Assembly (NCBI RefSeq): GCF_020731355.1
Contig: NZ_JAJFZK010000005.1
Coordinates: 62,001-126,000 of the forward strand
Length of the DNA stretch: 64,000 nucleotides
DNA from: Bacillus sp. REN16
Lineage (GTDB): Bacteria; Bacillota; Bacilli; Bacillales; Bacillaceae_L
Direction: 5' to 3'
Shown: positions 42,628-52,453 of the stretch, in pieces
Numbering within the stretch: position 1 is the first letter of the stretch
Layout of the letters: every line of letters starts with the position of its first letter
Translations under genes and position numbers: made by a program
Notes under the pieces: model-generated
Told to the model about the DNA's origin: nothing
What the model saw: only the letters and a program-made list of their open reading frames with translations
Database searches by the model: none

Positions 42628-42739
42628 GGGTGGAAAGAAACACTAATACCCAATCCCATTAGAAAAAAACTTTCCAAAAATAAACAAAATAGGTCTTGCA
42701 AGGATCATATGGACATATCTATAATAAATATATAGGTTG

Positions 42740-42753
42740 GTTAAGCGCTTACC
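42740..42753. promoter_or_regulatory. Operator candidate before iolG (GTTAAGCGCTTACC)
   Basis: This matches the perfect palindrome at 43849-43862 in 13 of 14 positions. It lies about 40 bp before the iolG start. Confidence 0.6.
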
Positions 42754-42793
42754 TCAATGAGTGGGTGAGATACATAAAAAAGGTGGTTATGTG

Positions 42794-43819
42794 ATGGGAA
42801 AAGTTAAAGTTGGTATTATCGGTGCTGGCCGTATTGGTCAGATACATGCAGGGAATATCTTGCAATCGGAGTCGGTAAAATTGAAAGCGGTTTCCGATGT
42901 GTATTTAGATCATCTGATAGGTACAAGGCTTGAAGCAGCTGTTGATTATCTAACAAATGATTACCGTGAAATTCTCGCAGACTCTGAAATTGATGCAGTA
43001 TTTATTTGTTCAAGTACAGATACGCATGTTGACATTATTGTAGAAGCGGCAAAAGCGGGTAAGCATATTTTCTGTGAAAAACCAATTAGCTTTGATTTCC
43101 AAGAAACGCACCGTGCGATTGAGGCTGTTCAGGAAGCAGGAGTCTATCTCCAGGTTGGGTTTAACCGTAGATTTGATAAGCATTTCCGAAAAGCCTTCGA
43201 AGAAGTGCGTAAGGGCACCATTGGGCAACCACATATCATTAAAATTACATCCCGTGATCCTGAAGCACCACCGGAAGCTTATGTGCAGCGCTCAGGTGGG
43301 ATGTTCATTGATATGACCATCCATGATTTTGATATGATTCGTTATCTGTCCGGACAAAACGTGAAAGAAATTTATGTGAATGCTGCAAATCTAGTAGATC
43401 CAATGTTCGGAAGACATGATGATGTTGATACAGCGATTATCACAGTTACATTTGAGGATGGATCATTAGGTGTCATTGATAACAGCCGTAAAGCGGCATA
43501 TGGCTATGACCAACGAATTGAAGTGTTTGGTGATAAAGGTGTAGTTACTGTTGCAAATGAAAGACCTACGAATGTTGAAATTAGTTCTGGCGAAGCAGTA
43601 ACAGTCGATAAGCCGAAATATTTCTTCCTCGAAAGATACCAAGATGCTTATGTAGCAGAGCTGAATGCATTCATCGACTCAATCGTGGAAAAAAAACCTG
43701 TGCTTTGTAATGGAAATGACGGATTGCAGGCAGAATTATTAGCATATGCTGCAAAGCTTTCTGTTAAAGAAAAACGTCCTGTTTCACTAAACGAAATAGA
43801 GTTCAATGCAGTTAAGTAA
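42794..43819 (+). CDS. iolG: Inositol 2-dehydrogenase
   Basis: This 341-residue NAD-dependent dehydrogenase (Gfo/Idh/MocA family) oxidises myo-inositol to scyllo-inosose, the first step of inositol catabolism. The Rossmann motif GAGRIGQIHAGN (10-21) is followed by the catalytic Lys in FCEKPIS, and by GFNRRFD, GGMFIDMTIHDFD and FGRHDDVDTA. The frame is open to 42761, but aaaggtgg lies before ATG 42794, and the conserved KVGIIGAG begins there. It is the first gene of the iol operon. Confidence 0.93.
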   Translation: MGKVKVGIIGAGRIGQIHAGNILQSESVKLKAVSDVYLDHLIGTRLEAAVDYLTNDYREILADSEIDAVFICSSTDTHVDIIVEAAKAGKHIFCEKPISFDFQETHRAIEAVQEAGVYLQVGFNRRFDKHFRKAFEEVRKGTIGQPHIIKITSRDPEAPPEAYVQRSGGMFIDMTIHDFDMIRYLSGQNVKEIYVNAANLVDPMFGRHDDVDTAIITVTFEDGSLGVIDNSRKAAYGYDQRIEVFGDKGVVTVANERPTNVEISSGEAVTVDKPKYFFLERYQDAYVAELNAFIDSIVEKKPVLCNGNDGLQAELLAYAAKLSVKEKRPVSLNEIEFNAVK

Positions 43820-43848
43820 GAGGTAAAGGTGAAACAAAAACCTATTAG

Positions 43849-43862
43849 GTTAAGCGCTTAAC
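43849..43862. promoter_or_regulatory. Operator candidate before iolB, perfect palindrome
   Basis: GTTAAGCGCTTAAC is a perfect 14-bp palindrome with central CG. It lies between iolG and iolB, directly before the iolB ribosome binding site, so a bound repressor would act inside the operon. Confidence 0.65.
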
Positions 43863-43878
43863 TAAAAGGAGGAATAAT

Positions 43879-44697
43879 ATGTCCCATTTAATCGTAATAC
43901 CAAGGGACCGTAACGAAGAGGGAAAGATCATAGAGGTTACTCCCGAATCAGCGGGCTGGAAATATGTTGGCTTTGAAGTTTATTCCTTAAAACAAGGTGA
44001 AACGATAGAAAAGCAAACTGAAGAAAAAGAGGTATGTATTGTTCTTTTAAGCGGTCGTGCAGATGTAAAAACAAGCAAAACGGAGTATAAAAATATTGGC
44101 AAGAGAATGAGTGTGTTTGAAGGAACCCCAGCATACTCTGTCTATGTTCCGAATGAGGATGCATTTGAAGTTCATGCTATTTCAGATGTGGAGGTAGCTA
44201 TATGCGCGGCTCCAGGAAAAGGGTCACATGAAGCGCGCCTTATTCCCCCTGAAGATGTAGGTGTTGAGGCACGAGGCTATGGTCATATGTCTAGAACAGT
44301 ACACAATATTTTGCCAGAGTCCGAGCCAGCCGATAGTTTACTAGTTGTAGAGGTGTATACTCCAGAAGGAAATACATCAAGCTATCCACCGCATAAACAC
44401 GACAAAGATAATTTGCCGCATGAGTCATACCTTGAGGAAACCTACTATCATGAAATCAATCCACAGCAAGGGTTTGTATTCCAAAGGGTGTACAACGATG
44501 ACAGAAGCCTTGATGAAACAATGGCGGTTGAGCACCGTAATGTCGTATTAGTTCCGGAAGGGTATCACCCGGTTTCATCGGTACCAGGATATAGCTCATA
44601 TTATTTAAATGTCATGGCTGGACCGGTACGTACCTGGAAGTTTTATAATGACCCAGATCATGAATGGTTATTTAAAAATGTCATGCAAACAAAGTGA
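43879..44697 (+). CDS. iolB: 5-deoxy-glucuronate isomerase
   Basis: This 272-residue bicupin enzyme converts 5-deoxy-glucuronate to 5-dehydro-2-deoxygluconate in the inositol pathway. The metal-site region YPPHKHDKDN, then SYLEETYYHEI and QGFVFQRVYND, are characteristic of IolB, as is VLVPEGYHPVSSVPGY later on. The start ATG 43879 follows aggaggaata. It lies 59 bp after iolG and 35 bp before iolC. Confidence 0.95.
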   Translation: MSHLIVIPRDRNEEGKIIEVTPESAGWKYVGFEVYSLKQGETIEKQTEEKEVCIVLLSGRADVKTSKTEYKNIGKRMSVFEGTPAYSVYVPNEDAFEVHAISDVEVAICAAPGKGSHEARLIPPEDVGVEARGYGHMSRTVHNILPESEPADSLLVVEVYTPEGNTSSYPPHKHDKDNLPHESYLEETYYHEINPQQGFVFQRVYNDDRSLDETMAVEHRNVVLVPEGYHPVSSVPGYSSYYLNVMAGPVRTWKFYNDPDHEWLFKNVMQTK

Positions 44698-44732
44698 TAG
44701 AAAGATTTTACTAAAAAGTAGGAGGGGTAAAT

Positions 44733-45728
44733 ATGAACAGAATTCCATTCCCGATAGATCGACCGCTTGATTTGATAGCGATTGGTAGACTTTGCGTGGA
44801 TTTAAACGCAAACGAAATCCACCGTCCTATGGAGGAAACGAGAACATTTACGAAATATGTAGGCGGTTCACCGGCAAATATTGCAATTGGTGCTGCACGT
44901 TTAGGGCTTCAAAGTGGATTTATTGGGAAAGTTTCTAACGATCAGATGGGCCGATATATAAAAAACTACCTGAACGAAAACAGTATTGATACGTCAAATG
45001 TGGTTGACGATCATACGGGCGCAGTGACTGGGCTTGCGTTTACAGAGATTCTTAGTCCGGAAGAATGTAGTATTCTCATGTACCGTGACAATGTAGCTGA
45101 TCTAAAGCTAGATACAAGCAATGTATCGGAAGACTATATAAAGCAAGCAAAGGCTTTACTTATCTCGGGAACTGCCCTAGCAGCAAGCCCATCAAGAGAA
45201 GCTGTTTTCCTTGCACTAGAGTACGCCAGAAAACATGAAGTCGTTGTTATTTTTGATTTGGATTATCGCCCTTATACGTGGAATTCTCCGCAGGAAACAG
45301 CCGTTTACTATAACCTGGCTGCTGAGAAATGCGATATCATCATTGGTACCCGTGAAGAGTTTGATATGATGGAGCAGTTTGTGAAGGAACATCAGTCTAA
45401 TGACGATAAAACTGTGGGGAAATGGTTTAGCTACCAAGCAAAAATTGTGGTTATCAAACATGGGCAAAATGGATCAATTGCTTATCTTAAGGATGGAAGT
45501 AAGTATACAAGCGGAATTTTTAAATCAAATGTACTCAAAACGTTTGGAGCAGGTGATTCTTATGCATCGGCATTTATCTATGGCTTACTTCAAGGCTGGG
45601 ATGTAGAAAAAGCTATGGAATTTGGCAGTGCCTCAGCTTCGATTGTTATATCACGACATAGTTGTTCAGAAGCAATGCCGACGGTTGAAGATATCGAAAC
45701 TTTTTTAATGACGGCTGTCCGTGTTTGA
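44733..45728 (+). CDS. iolC: 5-dehydro-2-deoxygluconokinase
   Basis: This 331-residue PfkB-family kinase phosphorylates 5-dehydro-2-deoxygluconate at C6. Visible features are DLIAIGRLCVDLNANEI near the N-terminus, YVGGSPANIAIGAARLG (substrate side), DLDYRPYTW and the PfkB signature KTFGAGDSYASAF with its catalytic Asp. The IolC-type start MNRIPFPIDRPLD is present. The ribosome binding site is aggagggg. It is followed 21 bp later by iolJ. Confidence 0.95.
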   Translation: MNRIPFPIDRPLDLIAIGRLCVDLNANEIHRPMEETRTFTKYVGGSPANIAIGAARLGLQSGFIGKVSNDQMGRYIKNYLNENSIDTSNVVDDHTGAVTGLAFTEILSPEECSILMYRDNVADLKLDTSNVSEDYIKQAKALLISGTALAASPSREAVFLALEYARKHEVVVIFDLDYRPYTWNSPQETAVYYNLAAEKCDIIIGTREEFDMMEQFVKEHQSNDDKTVGKWFSYQAKIVVIKHGQNGSIAYLKDGSKYTSGIFKSNVLKTFGAGDSYASAFIYGLLQGWDVEKAMEFGSASASIVISRHSCSEAMPTVEDIETFLMTAVRV

Positions 45729-45749
45729 TAAGGAAGGTGAGAATTCCGA

Positions 45750-46610
45750 ATGCTAGCAAAATTAACTGATGTCCTACAAGGGACTATTGAAAATAAATAT
45801 GCAATTCCAGCATTTAATGTATTTGGATATGAGGATGCACAAGCAGTAATTGAAGCGGCTGAAGAAATGGGAGCGCCAGTCATTTTAGCAACAAATAAGG
45901 TAGCTATTCAGCACATCCCGATTCATATAATCGGGAAGCTTCTCGTAGGACTTGCTGAACAGGCAACGGTTCCTGTAGTCGTTCATCTTGACCACGGTAA
46001 GGATTATGAAACAGTAGCAAAGGCGATTGCGAGTGGCTATAGCTCTGTGATGTATGATGGCTCACATTTACCATTCAAGGAAAATGTGAGAACTACAAAA
46101 GAGATTGTTCGCATGGCAAGAGCCTTTGGTATTCCAGTAGAAGCAGAAATTGGTTCGGTCGGCTATAGTGATCCGTCGCTAGGAACAGGGGCATTGACAG
46201 ATCCGCTTGAGGCAAAGCAATTTGCAGAAGAAACAGAGATTGATGCATTAGCTGTTGCAGTGGGTACATTACATCGAATGGAAGAACAAACAGCACATGT
46301 TCAATTTGATAGATTACATGAAATTGAACAGTTGGTAAGTGTGCCGCTCGTCATGCATGGTTCAACGGGTATTCCAGATGAGGATTTAAAAAAAATGGCG
46401 TCTACCAATATTGGAAAAGTGAATATAGGCACGGCGATAAGAATGGCGTTTGGTACGACACTAAGACAAGAAGTGAATGCAAATCCTGCATCCTTTGACC
46501 GAATTGATTGGTTTAAGCGCCCAATGGAAGCGGTAAAAGAAGAAGCTAAACACAAAATGAAATTACTTAGCCTAGAAACATATTCAAAACAACCCGTGCA
46601 AATAAAGTAG
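45750..46610 (+). CDS. iolJ: 6-phospho-5-dehydro-2-deoxygluconate aldolase (class II)
   Basis: This 286-residue Zn-dependent class II aldolase cleaves the phosphorylated inositol intermediate to dihydroxyacetone phosphate and malonate semialdehyde. Motifs are VPVVVHLDHGKDYE (metal His and Asp), SVMYDGSHLPF, VEAEIGSVG, LAVAVGTLHR, LVMHGSTGIP and VNIGTAIR. The position between iolC and iolA supports IolJ over fructose-bisphosphate or tagatose-bisphosphate aldolase, which share the fold. Confidence 0.92.
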   Translation: MLAKLTDVLQGTIENKYAIPAFNVFGYEDAQAVIEAAEEMGAPVILATNKVAIQHIPIHIIGKLLVGLAEQATVPVVVHLDHGKDYETVAKAIASGYSSVMYDGSHLPFKENVRTTKEIVRMARAFGIPVEAEIGSVGYSDPSLGTGALTDPLEAKQFAEETEIDALAVAVGTLHRMEEQTAHVQFDRLHEIEQLVSVPLVMHGSTGIPDEDLKKMASTNIGKVNIGTAIRMAFGTTLRQEVNANPASFDRIDWFKRPMEAVKEEAKHKMKLLSLETYSKQPVQIK

Positions 46611-46642
46611 ACCAATTGAAGCAATAATAAGGAGGCAACGAC

Positions 46643-48103
46643 ATGACACAAACTGTTGTAACAACTGTCAAAAACTATATTGGTGGAGAATGGGTAGAAT
46701 CAACTACCTCTAATACACAAGAAGTCTATAATCCTGCCACTGGGGAAGTCATCGCGTATGTACCACTTTCAACGAGTGAAGAACTTGATCATGCAGTTCA
46801 AGTTGCAAAAGAAGCATTTGATTCTTGGAGTCAAGTGGCAGTACCAAAAAGAGCTCGTATTCTCTTTAAATATCAACAGCTATTAGTAGAGAATTGGGAA
46901 GAATTAGCGAAGCTTATCACCGTCGAAAATGGTAAGAACTTTGCAGAAGCGTATGGTGAAGTTCAGCGCGGAATTGAATGTGTGGAGTTCGCTGCAGGTG
47001 CACCAACGTTAATGATGGGAAGCCAATTGCCTGACATTGCCACGGATCTTGAGTCTGGCATGTATCGCTACCCAATCGGTGTTGTTGGCGGGATTACACC
47101 TTTTAATTTCCCGATGATGGTTCCATGCTGGATGTACCCGATTGCGATTGCGACTGGCAACACCTTCGTACTAAAGCCATCTGAACGTACACCTTTGTTA
47201 GCAAACCGTTTAGTGGAATTATTTGAGGAAGCAGGTTTACCAAAGGGCGTTCTTAACCTGGTACATGGAGCGCATGATGTAGTGAATGGCTTACTTGAAA
47301 ATAAAACAGTAAAGGCTATCTCATTCGTTGGTTCACAACCAGTTGCTGAATATGTGTATAAAAAAGGCACCGATAATCTGAAAAGGGTGCAAGCACTAGC
47401 TGGTGCAAAGAACCATTCTATCGTGTTAAAAGACGCTAACCTAGAAAATGCTGCACAACAAATCATTAGTGCTGCTTTCGGTTCTGCTGGTGAGCGTTGT
47501 ATGGCTTGTGCGGTTGTAGCGGTAGAGGAAGACGTTGCAGATGAGTTAATCGAGCTTTTAGTTCAAAAATCAAATGAAATTCAAATCGGTAATGGATTAG
47601 AAGACAATGTGTTCTTAGGTCCAGTCATCCGAGAGCAACACAAACAACGTACACTACAATATATTGCTGAGGGTATCAATGAAGGGGCAAAGCTTGTACG
47701 TGACGGTCGCCAGGATGAAGCACTACAAGCAAAGGGCTACTTTGTAGGTCCAACTATTTTTGATGAAGTAACAGAGGAAATGAAAATTTGGCAGGATGAA
47801 ATCTTTGCGCCTGTTTTATCTATTGCACGTGTTAAAAACCTTGTAGAAGCGGTAAATCTAGCAAACCAATCTCGCTTTGCGAATGGAGCTTGTATCTTTA
47901 CAAAAGATGGCGGAAGTGTACGTCAATTCCGCGAAACAATTGATGCAGGTATGCTTGGTGTCAATATCGGAGTGCCAGCTCCAATGGCATTCTTCCCATT
48001 CTCAGGGTGGAAGGATTCCTTCTACGGAGATTTACATGCGAATGGAAAAGACGGTGTAGAATTTTATACTCGTAAAAAGATGGTAACTGCTCGCTGGGTG
48101 TAA
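46643..48103 (+). CDS. iolA: Methylmalonate/malonate semialdehyde dehydrogenase
   Basis: This 486-residue CoA-acylating aldehyde dehydrogenase (MmsA family) turns malonate semialdehyde into acetyl-CoA and CO2. The catalytic Cys is C286 in [14 protein letters not shown], where the MACA context is typical of MmsA. Others are [32 protein letters not shown], and [19 protein letters not shown]. The start ATG follows aaggaggcaacgac. It is the last gene before a strong terminator. Confidence 0.95.
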   Translation: MTQTVVTTVKNYIGGEWVESTTSNTQEVYNPATGEVIAYVPLSTSEELDHAVQVAKEAFDSWSQVAVPKRARILFKYQQLLVENWEELAKLITVENGKNFAEAYGEVQRGIECVEFAAGAPTLMMGSQLPDIATDLESGMYRYPIGVVGGITPFNFPMMVPCWMYPIAIATGNTFVLKPSERTPLLANRLVELFEEAGLPKGVLNLVHGAHDVVNGLLENKTVKAISFVGSQPVAEYVYKKGTDNLKRVQALAGAKNHSIVLKDANLENAAQQIISAAFGSAGERCMACAVVAVEEDVADELIELLVQKSNEIQIGNGLEDNVFLGPVIREQHKQRTLQYIAEGINEGAKLVRDGRQDEALQAKGYFVGPTIFDEVTEEMKIWQDEIFAPVLSIARVKNLVEAVNLANQSRFANGACIFTKDGGSVRQFRETIDAGMLGVNIGVPAPMAFFPFSGWKDSFYGDLHANGKDGVEFYTRKKMVTARWV

Positions 48104-48110
48104 ATTGCTA

Positions 48111-48140
48111 AAACCGGATAGAAGGTCTATCCGGTTTTTT
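48111..48140 (+). terminator. Strong terminator between iolA and iolD
   Basis: The arms aaaccggata (48111-48120) and tatccggttt (48128-48137) form a perfect 10-bp stem with a 7-nt loop, followed by a T-run. iolD therefore needs read-through or its own promoter. Confidence 0.88.
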
Positions 48141-48205
48141 AAAACAGTAGATATTTTAAGCAACATTTTTCTCAACTTTAACGATTATAAGGTAGGTGTG
48201 TTTAT

Positions 48206-50131
48206 ATGAAGCTAACGACAGCTCAAGCACTTGTGAAATTTTTGAATCAGCAGTATATCGAAGTGGACGGTGAAGAACAAAGACTTTTTAAAGGGATCTT
48301 TACGATTTTTGGACATGGAAATGTGCTAGGTATGGGTCAAGCGCTTGAAGAAGATAGTGGTGATCTAGAAGTCTATCAAGGAAGAAATGAGCAAGGGATG
48401 GCACATGCCGCGGTAGCATTTGCGAAACAAAAGCACCGAAAGCAAGTAATGGCTTGCACCTCTTCAGTAGGTCCAGGTGCTGCCAATATGTTAACGGCAG
48501 CAGCAACGGCGACGGCCAATAACATTCCAGTTCTTTTATTGCCTGGTGATACATTTGCGTCACGCCAACCTGATCCTGTGCTGCAGCAGGTCGAACAAAC
48601 CAATGATGCTTCCATTTCAACCAATGATGCCTTCCGTCCTGTCAGTAAGTATTGGGATCGTGTCAATCGTCCAGAGCAGCTGATGACAGCTATGTTGAAT
48701 GCAGTTCGCGTGTTAACGAATCCAGCTGATACGGGTGCTGTAACAATCGCCTTGCCGCAGGACGTTCAAGGGGAAGCTTACGATTATCCTGAGTATTTCT
48801 TTAAAAAACGTGTTCATCGTTTTGAAAGAAGGCAACCAACACAGGCAGAATTACAGGATGCTATTGCGTTATTGACGAGTAAAAAAATGCCTTTAATTGT
48901 TTGTGGAGGTGGGGTTCGTTATTCAGAGGCCGGCGAACAATTAAAGTTATTTGCTTCAAAGTATAAGATTCCTTTTGCTGAAACGCAGGCGGGAAAAAGT
49001 GCAGTTGAGAGTGACCATCCAATGAACCTTGGTGGACTTGGTGTGACTGGTAATCTTTCAGCCAACCGAATTGCCAAAAATGCAGATCTCATCATTGGGA
49101 TTGGTACAAGATTTACTGATTTTACAACCGCTTCTAAGCAGCTATTTCAAAATGAAGAAGTAGATTTTTTAACGATAAATGTTTCGGAGTTCCATGCATC
49201 TAAAATGGATGCAGCCAAGATTGTCGCAGATGCAAAGGCGACAATTCAGGTATTAGACTTAGAGCTTGAAAAGGTGGGATATCAGTCTGGATATCAGGAT
49301 GAAATTGAAGAAGCGAGGAGCGATTGGACTGTTGAGCTGAATCGTCTCTATCAAACTACTTATGGATCTGAGGGATTCAAGCCTGAGGTGAACGGTCATC
49401 TTGATGATGTATTAGCGGAATATGAGGAAGTGTTTGGATCATCCTTGACACAAACAGCTGTTATCGGGGAAGTGAATCAACGAATTGACGATGATGCAAT
49501 TGTTGTGGGTGCATCTGGTAGCCTCCCTGGCGACCTGCAGCGTATGTGGGTGAATCGTAGGCCGAACACGTATCATATGGAATACGGTTACTCATGTATG
49601 GGCTATGAAATTTCAGGTGCGCTCGGGGTAAAGATGGCTGAACCAGATAAGGAAGTATATGTTATGGTCGGTGATGGAAGTTATCTTATGCTGCATTCTG
49701 AATTGGTAACGAGTATTCAAGAAGGCAAGAAAATCAATGTTGTCTTATTAGACAATGCTGGCTTTGGATGCATCAACAATCTGCAGATGTCGAACGGTAT
49801 GGGTAGCTTTGGAACAGAATTCCGTAAACGGAGTAATGATACGAACAGATTAACTGGTCCAATTATCCCTATTGATTATGCACAAAGTGCAGCAGGATAT
49901 GGGGTCAAAACGTATACAGTTAAAAACATTGAGGAACTGCGAGTGGCACTCGAGGATTCTAAAAAGCAAAAGGTATCAACGCTACTGGACATCAAGGTTC
50001 TTCCTAAGACAATGACAAATGGCTATGATTCTTGGTGGAATGTAGGGGTTGCAGAGGTCACAAAGAATGAGGGTATAACTGCCGTTTCAATAGACCGCGC
50101 ACAACAATTAAGTAAAGCGCGTAAATACTAA
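48206..50131 (+). CDS. iolD: 3D-(3,5/4)-trihydroxycyclohexane-1,2-dione hydrolase
   Basis: This 641-residue thiamine diphosphate enzyme opens the ring of the dehydrated inosose to 5-deoxy-glucuronate. Domain order is Pyr domain, central domain and ThDP-binding domain. [11 protein letters not shown] holds the conserved Glu, [11 protein letters not shown] is in the central domain, and [12 protein letters not shown] with [12 protein letters not shown] forms the GDG...N diphosphate-Mg motif. Its start ATG 48206 follows aggtaggtg. It is followed 21 bp later by iolE. Confidence 0.95.
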   Translation: MKLTTAQALVKFLNQQYIEVDGEEQRLFKGIFTIFGHGNVLGMGQALEEDSGDLEVYQGRNEQGMAHAAVAFAKQKHRKQVMACTSSVGPGAANMLTAAATATANNIPVLLLPGDTFASRQPDPVLQQVEQTNDASISTNDAFRPVSKYWDRVNRPEQLMTAMLNAVRVLTNPADTGAVTIALPQDVQGEAYDYPEYFFKKRVHRFERRQPTQAELQDAIALLTSKKMPLIVCGGGVRYSEAGEQLKLFASKYKIPFAETQAGKSAVESDHPMNLGGLGVTGNLSANRIAKNADLIIGIGTRFTDFTTASKQLFQNEEVDFLTINVSEFHASKMDAAKIVADAKATIQVLDLELEKVGYQSGYQDEIEEARSDWTVELNRLYQTTYGSEGFKPEVNGHLDDVLAEYEEVFGSSLTQTAVIGEVNQRIDDDAIVVGASGSLPGDLQRMWVNRRPNTYHMEYGYSCMGYEISGALGVKMAEPDKEVYVMVGDGSYLMLHSELVTSIQEGKKINVVLLDNAGFGCINNLQMSNGMGSFGTEFRKRSNDTNRLTGPIIPIDYAQSAAGYGVKTYTVKNIEELRVALEDSKKQKVSTLLDIKVLPKTMTNGYDSWWNVGVAEVTKNEGITAVSIDRAQQLSKARKY

Positions 50132-50152
50132 TAGTGAGGGGGGCGAACAAGT

Positions 50153-51049
50153 TTGTTCTCAAGGGAATTTGTGAAAATTGGAATAGCACCAATCGGTTGG
50201 ACGAATGATGATTTACCAGAGCTTGGTGGAGAAAATACATTTGAGCAATGTGTAAGTGAAATGGCACTTGCTGGTTTTACAGGAACCGAGGTCGGAAATA
50301 AATATCCAAAGGATCCCGAAGTGTTAAAAAAAGCACTTAATTTACGTGGAATGGAAATTGCAAGTGCATGGTTTAGTGCCTTTTTAACAACAAAGCCACT
50401 TGAGGAAACGGTTGAGGCATTTATTCAGCATCGAGATTTCTTATATGAAATGGGAGCAAAAGTTATAGTTGTATCAGAGCAAGGTCGTAGTATCCAGGGG
50501 CAAATTGAAACACCTTTATTTAAAAATAAGCCAGTCTTTACCCAAATGGAATGGGAGAAGCTTGCAGATGGTCTCCATGAATTAGGCAGGTTAGCGCAAG
50601 AAAAAGACATGAACATTGTCTTCCATCATCATATGGGCACAGGGGTACAAACAACAGAAGAAATCGATAAGCTTATGGAACTAACAGACCCAGGCTTAGT
50701 TTTCTTACTTTATGATACAGGGCATCTTGTGTTCTCAGGTGAAAGCCACCTTCAAGTACTCGAGCGTCATATATTAAGAATCAAGCATGTTCACTTAAAG
50801 GACGTTAGGGCAGAGGTGGCTCAAAAAGTCAGGGATGAAAAACTAAGCTTTCTGACAGCTGTAACTGAAGGAGTTTTTACCGTACCGGGAGATGGCTCTA
50901 TTGACTTTAGACCTGTCTTCCAGTTCTTATCTGAACAAAGCTACAAGGGATGGATGCTAGTCGAAGCGGAGCAGGATCCGGCAAAAGCAAACCCTCTTGA
51001 GTATGCTTTGAAAGCAAGAAAGTATATTAGAAAGACAGCTGGAATCTAG
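50153..51049 (+). CDS. iolE: Myo-inosose-2 dehydratase
   Basis: This 298-residue TIM-barrel dehydratase converts scyllo-inosose to the trihydroxycyclohexane-dione that IolD then opens. Family features are [17 protein letters not shown] at the N-terminus, [43 protein letters not shown] and [11 protein letters not shown]. The start is TTG 50153 behind gaggggggc. iolD and iolE form their own pair after the terminator at 48111-48140. Confidence 0.94.
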   Translation: MFSREFVKIGIAPIGWTNDDLPELGGENTFEQCVSEMALAGFTGTEVGNKYPKDPEVLKKALNLRGMEIASAWFSAFLTTKPLEETVEAFIQHRDFLYEMGAKVIVVSEQGRSIQGQIETPLFKNKPVFTQMEWEKLADGLHELGRLAQEKDMNIVFHHHMGTGVQTTEEIDKLMELTDPGLVFLLYDTGHLVFSGESHLQVLERHILRIKHVHLKDVRAEVAQKVRDEKLSFLTAVTEGVFTVPGDGSIDFRPVFQFLSEQSYKGWMLVEAEQDPAKANPLEYALKARKYIRKTAGI

Positions 51050-51083
51050 TTTTTAGTGAGATTTCAATTCTACTAAGCATAAG

Positions 51084-51120
51084 CAAGCAGAATGTGTAGC
51101 TATGGTGTCTGCTTGTTTGT
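51084..51120 (+). terminator. Hairpin after iolE, weak terminator candidate
   Basis: The arms caagcaga (51084-51091) and tctgcttg (51108-51115) form an 8-bp stem with a 16-nt loop. TTTGTGTT follows. It may end iolE transcripts partly. Confidence 0.45.
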
Positions 51121-51159
51121 GTTATAATAACTGAATTATGTAATGAGAGGAAATAAAGG

Positions 51160-52170
51160 ATGAAGGTCACGATTTATGATGTTGCTGAAAAGGCGAATGT
51201 ATCGATTGCAACTGTATCAAAAGTGATAAACAATCGAGGAAAGATTAGCACAGAAACAAAAGAAAAGGTTGTCCATGCGATGGAGGAACTCAACTACCAT
51301 CCGAGTGCTGTTGCATCTGCCTTAACTGGAAAACGAACGAACACCATTGGTCTACTTATTCCAGATATCTCCAATCCGTTTTTTGCTGAAATAGCCCGTC
51401 ACATCGAAAATCGTGCCCATCAAGTTGGACTTAGTGTTATTATGTGCAGTACGGACTATAATCTTGAAAAGGAAGCTAAGTATATTGAACTACTACGTCG
51501 GAAGCAAGTTGATGGACTTGTTTTATCATCCGGATTCCGTAGTGATGACATCCTGCGGGAACTTATTACTAATAGGTTGCCTGTCGCAATGATTGCACAA
51601 CACAATCCTTCGATGGCTGTAAGCATGGTCTCCATTGATGATTATAAAGGCGGATATTTAGCAACAAACCATCTACTATCTTTAGGACACCGTAATATTG
51701 GAATTATAGGTGAGAATGTTCGGAGTAGTAATTTACGGATTTATGGATACCGCGATGCGTTTCAAGATAAGGGTTTAGTGGTTAATGAAGAAAACATAGT
51801 TCGAACAGATGCATCGGTTGAGAATGGATACACCATTGCAACGCAAATACTAAATCGACCGGAGAGACCGACAGCTATTTTTGCCATTAATGATTTATTA
51901 GCAGTAGGAGCTTTTCAAGCTGCAAGAGAACTTCAGTTGCGAATTCCTGAAGATCTTTCGATTGTAAGCTTTGACAATACAATCCTAGCAAGAACAACAG
52001 TCCCATCCTTAACTTCTATTGCGCAACCTGTAGAGGAGATGGGAGCAAAGATAGTAGATTTACTTTTAGAGGAAATTGAAGAACATAAAGAGAGGAAAGA
52101 ACAAATTCTTTTTATGCCGGAGTTAATTGTAAGAGGGTCATCAGGAGTATCTGAAGCCTATGTGGAATAA
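51160..52170 (+). CDS. LacI-family regulator following the iol genes
   Basis: This 336-residue regulator has helix-turn-helix TIYDVAEKANVSIATVSKVI (3-22), hinge LNYHPSAVASALTGKRT, and an effector domain (IGLLIPDISNPFFAEIA, HLLSLGHRNIGIIGE, VSFDNTILART). The start ATG 51160 lies behind agaggaaataaagg. It lies between iolE and the next ABC operon and could control either side. No DeoR-type IolR is encoded here, so this LacI or the one at 35983 would have to regulate inositol use; the AAGCGCTT operators are candidates for its sites (inference). Confidence 0.9.
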   Translation: MKVTIYDVAEKANVSIATVSKVINNRGKISTETKEKVVHAMEELNYHPSAVASALTGKRTNTIGLLIPDISNPFFAEIARHIENRAHQVGLSVIMCSTDYNLEKEAKYIELLRRKQVDGLVLSSGFRSDDILRELITNRLPVAMIAQHNPSMAVSMVSIDDYKGGYLATNHLLSLGHRNIGIIGENVRSSNLRIYGYRDAFQDKGLVVNEENIVRTDASVENGYTIATQILNRPERPTAIFAINDLLAVGAFQAARELQLRIPEDLSIVSFDNTILARTTVPSLTSIAQPVEEMGAKIVDLLLEEIEEHKERKEQILFMPELIVRGSSGVSEAYVE

Positions 52171-52177
52171 GTAGAAT

Positions 52178-52207
52178 CAATCAGTTAAGGTGAGTTGGTT
52201 GTTTTTT
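52178..52207 (+). terminator. Terminator candidate after the LacI gene
   Basis: The arms caatca (52178-52183) and tggttg (52196-52201) pair with one G-U, followed by six T residues. A second imperfect hairpin with a T-run lies at about 52238-52280. Confidence 0.45.
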
Positions 52208-52385
52208 ATTTTAAAAAAATGTAAAGCGAAGTGGAAAAGTCTTCAATTTCTAGAAACTAACTAGGAATGGAGATTTTTTTTATTTAAAAATGAATAAGTT
52301 TCCAGTGGTCTCTACCTCCATTTACATCCCACACTTACCGAGAATTTTGGATGTTTTTATAGTTTTGTAGGATAGTTGAAAATTG

Positions 52386-52429
52386 TGAAAGCGGTATAAT
52401 AGGCATTGTAAGATATGAAAACGCTTTAA
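52386..52429. promoter_or_regulatory. Two cre/LacI-type sites 30 bp apart around a -10 box
   Basis: TGAAAGCGGTATAA (52386-52399) and TGAAAACGCTTTAA (52416-52429) each match the cre consensus in 13 of 14 positions. Their spacing of 30 bp puts them on the same face of the helix. The first overlaps a perfect -10 box, TATAAT (52395-52400). No good -35 box is seen. They precede the binding-protein gene at 52454. Confidence 0.55.
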
Positions 52430-52453
52430 TAGATAAAAAGGGAGGAATAATAT

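Noticed and set aside
47068-47466. 132-codon minus-strand frame inside iolA
   Set aside because: It is an antisense shadow of a conserved dehydrogenase gene without start signals.
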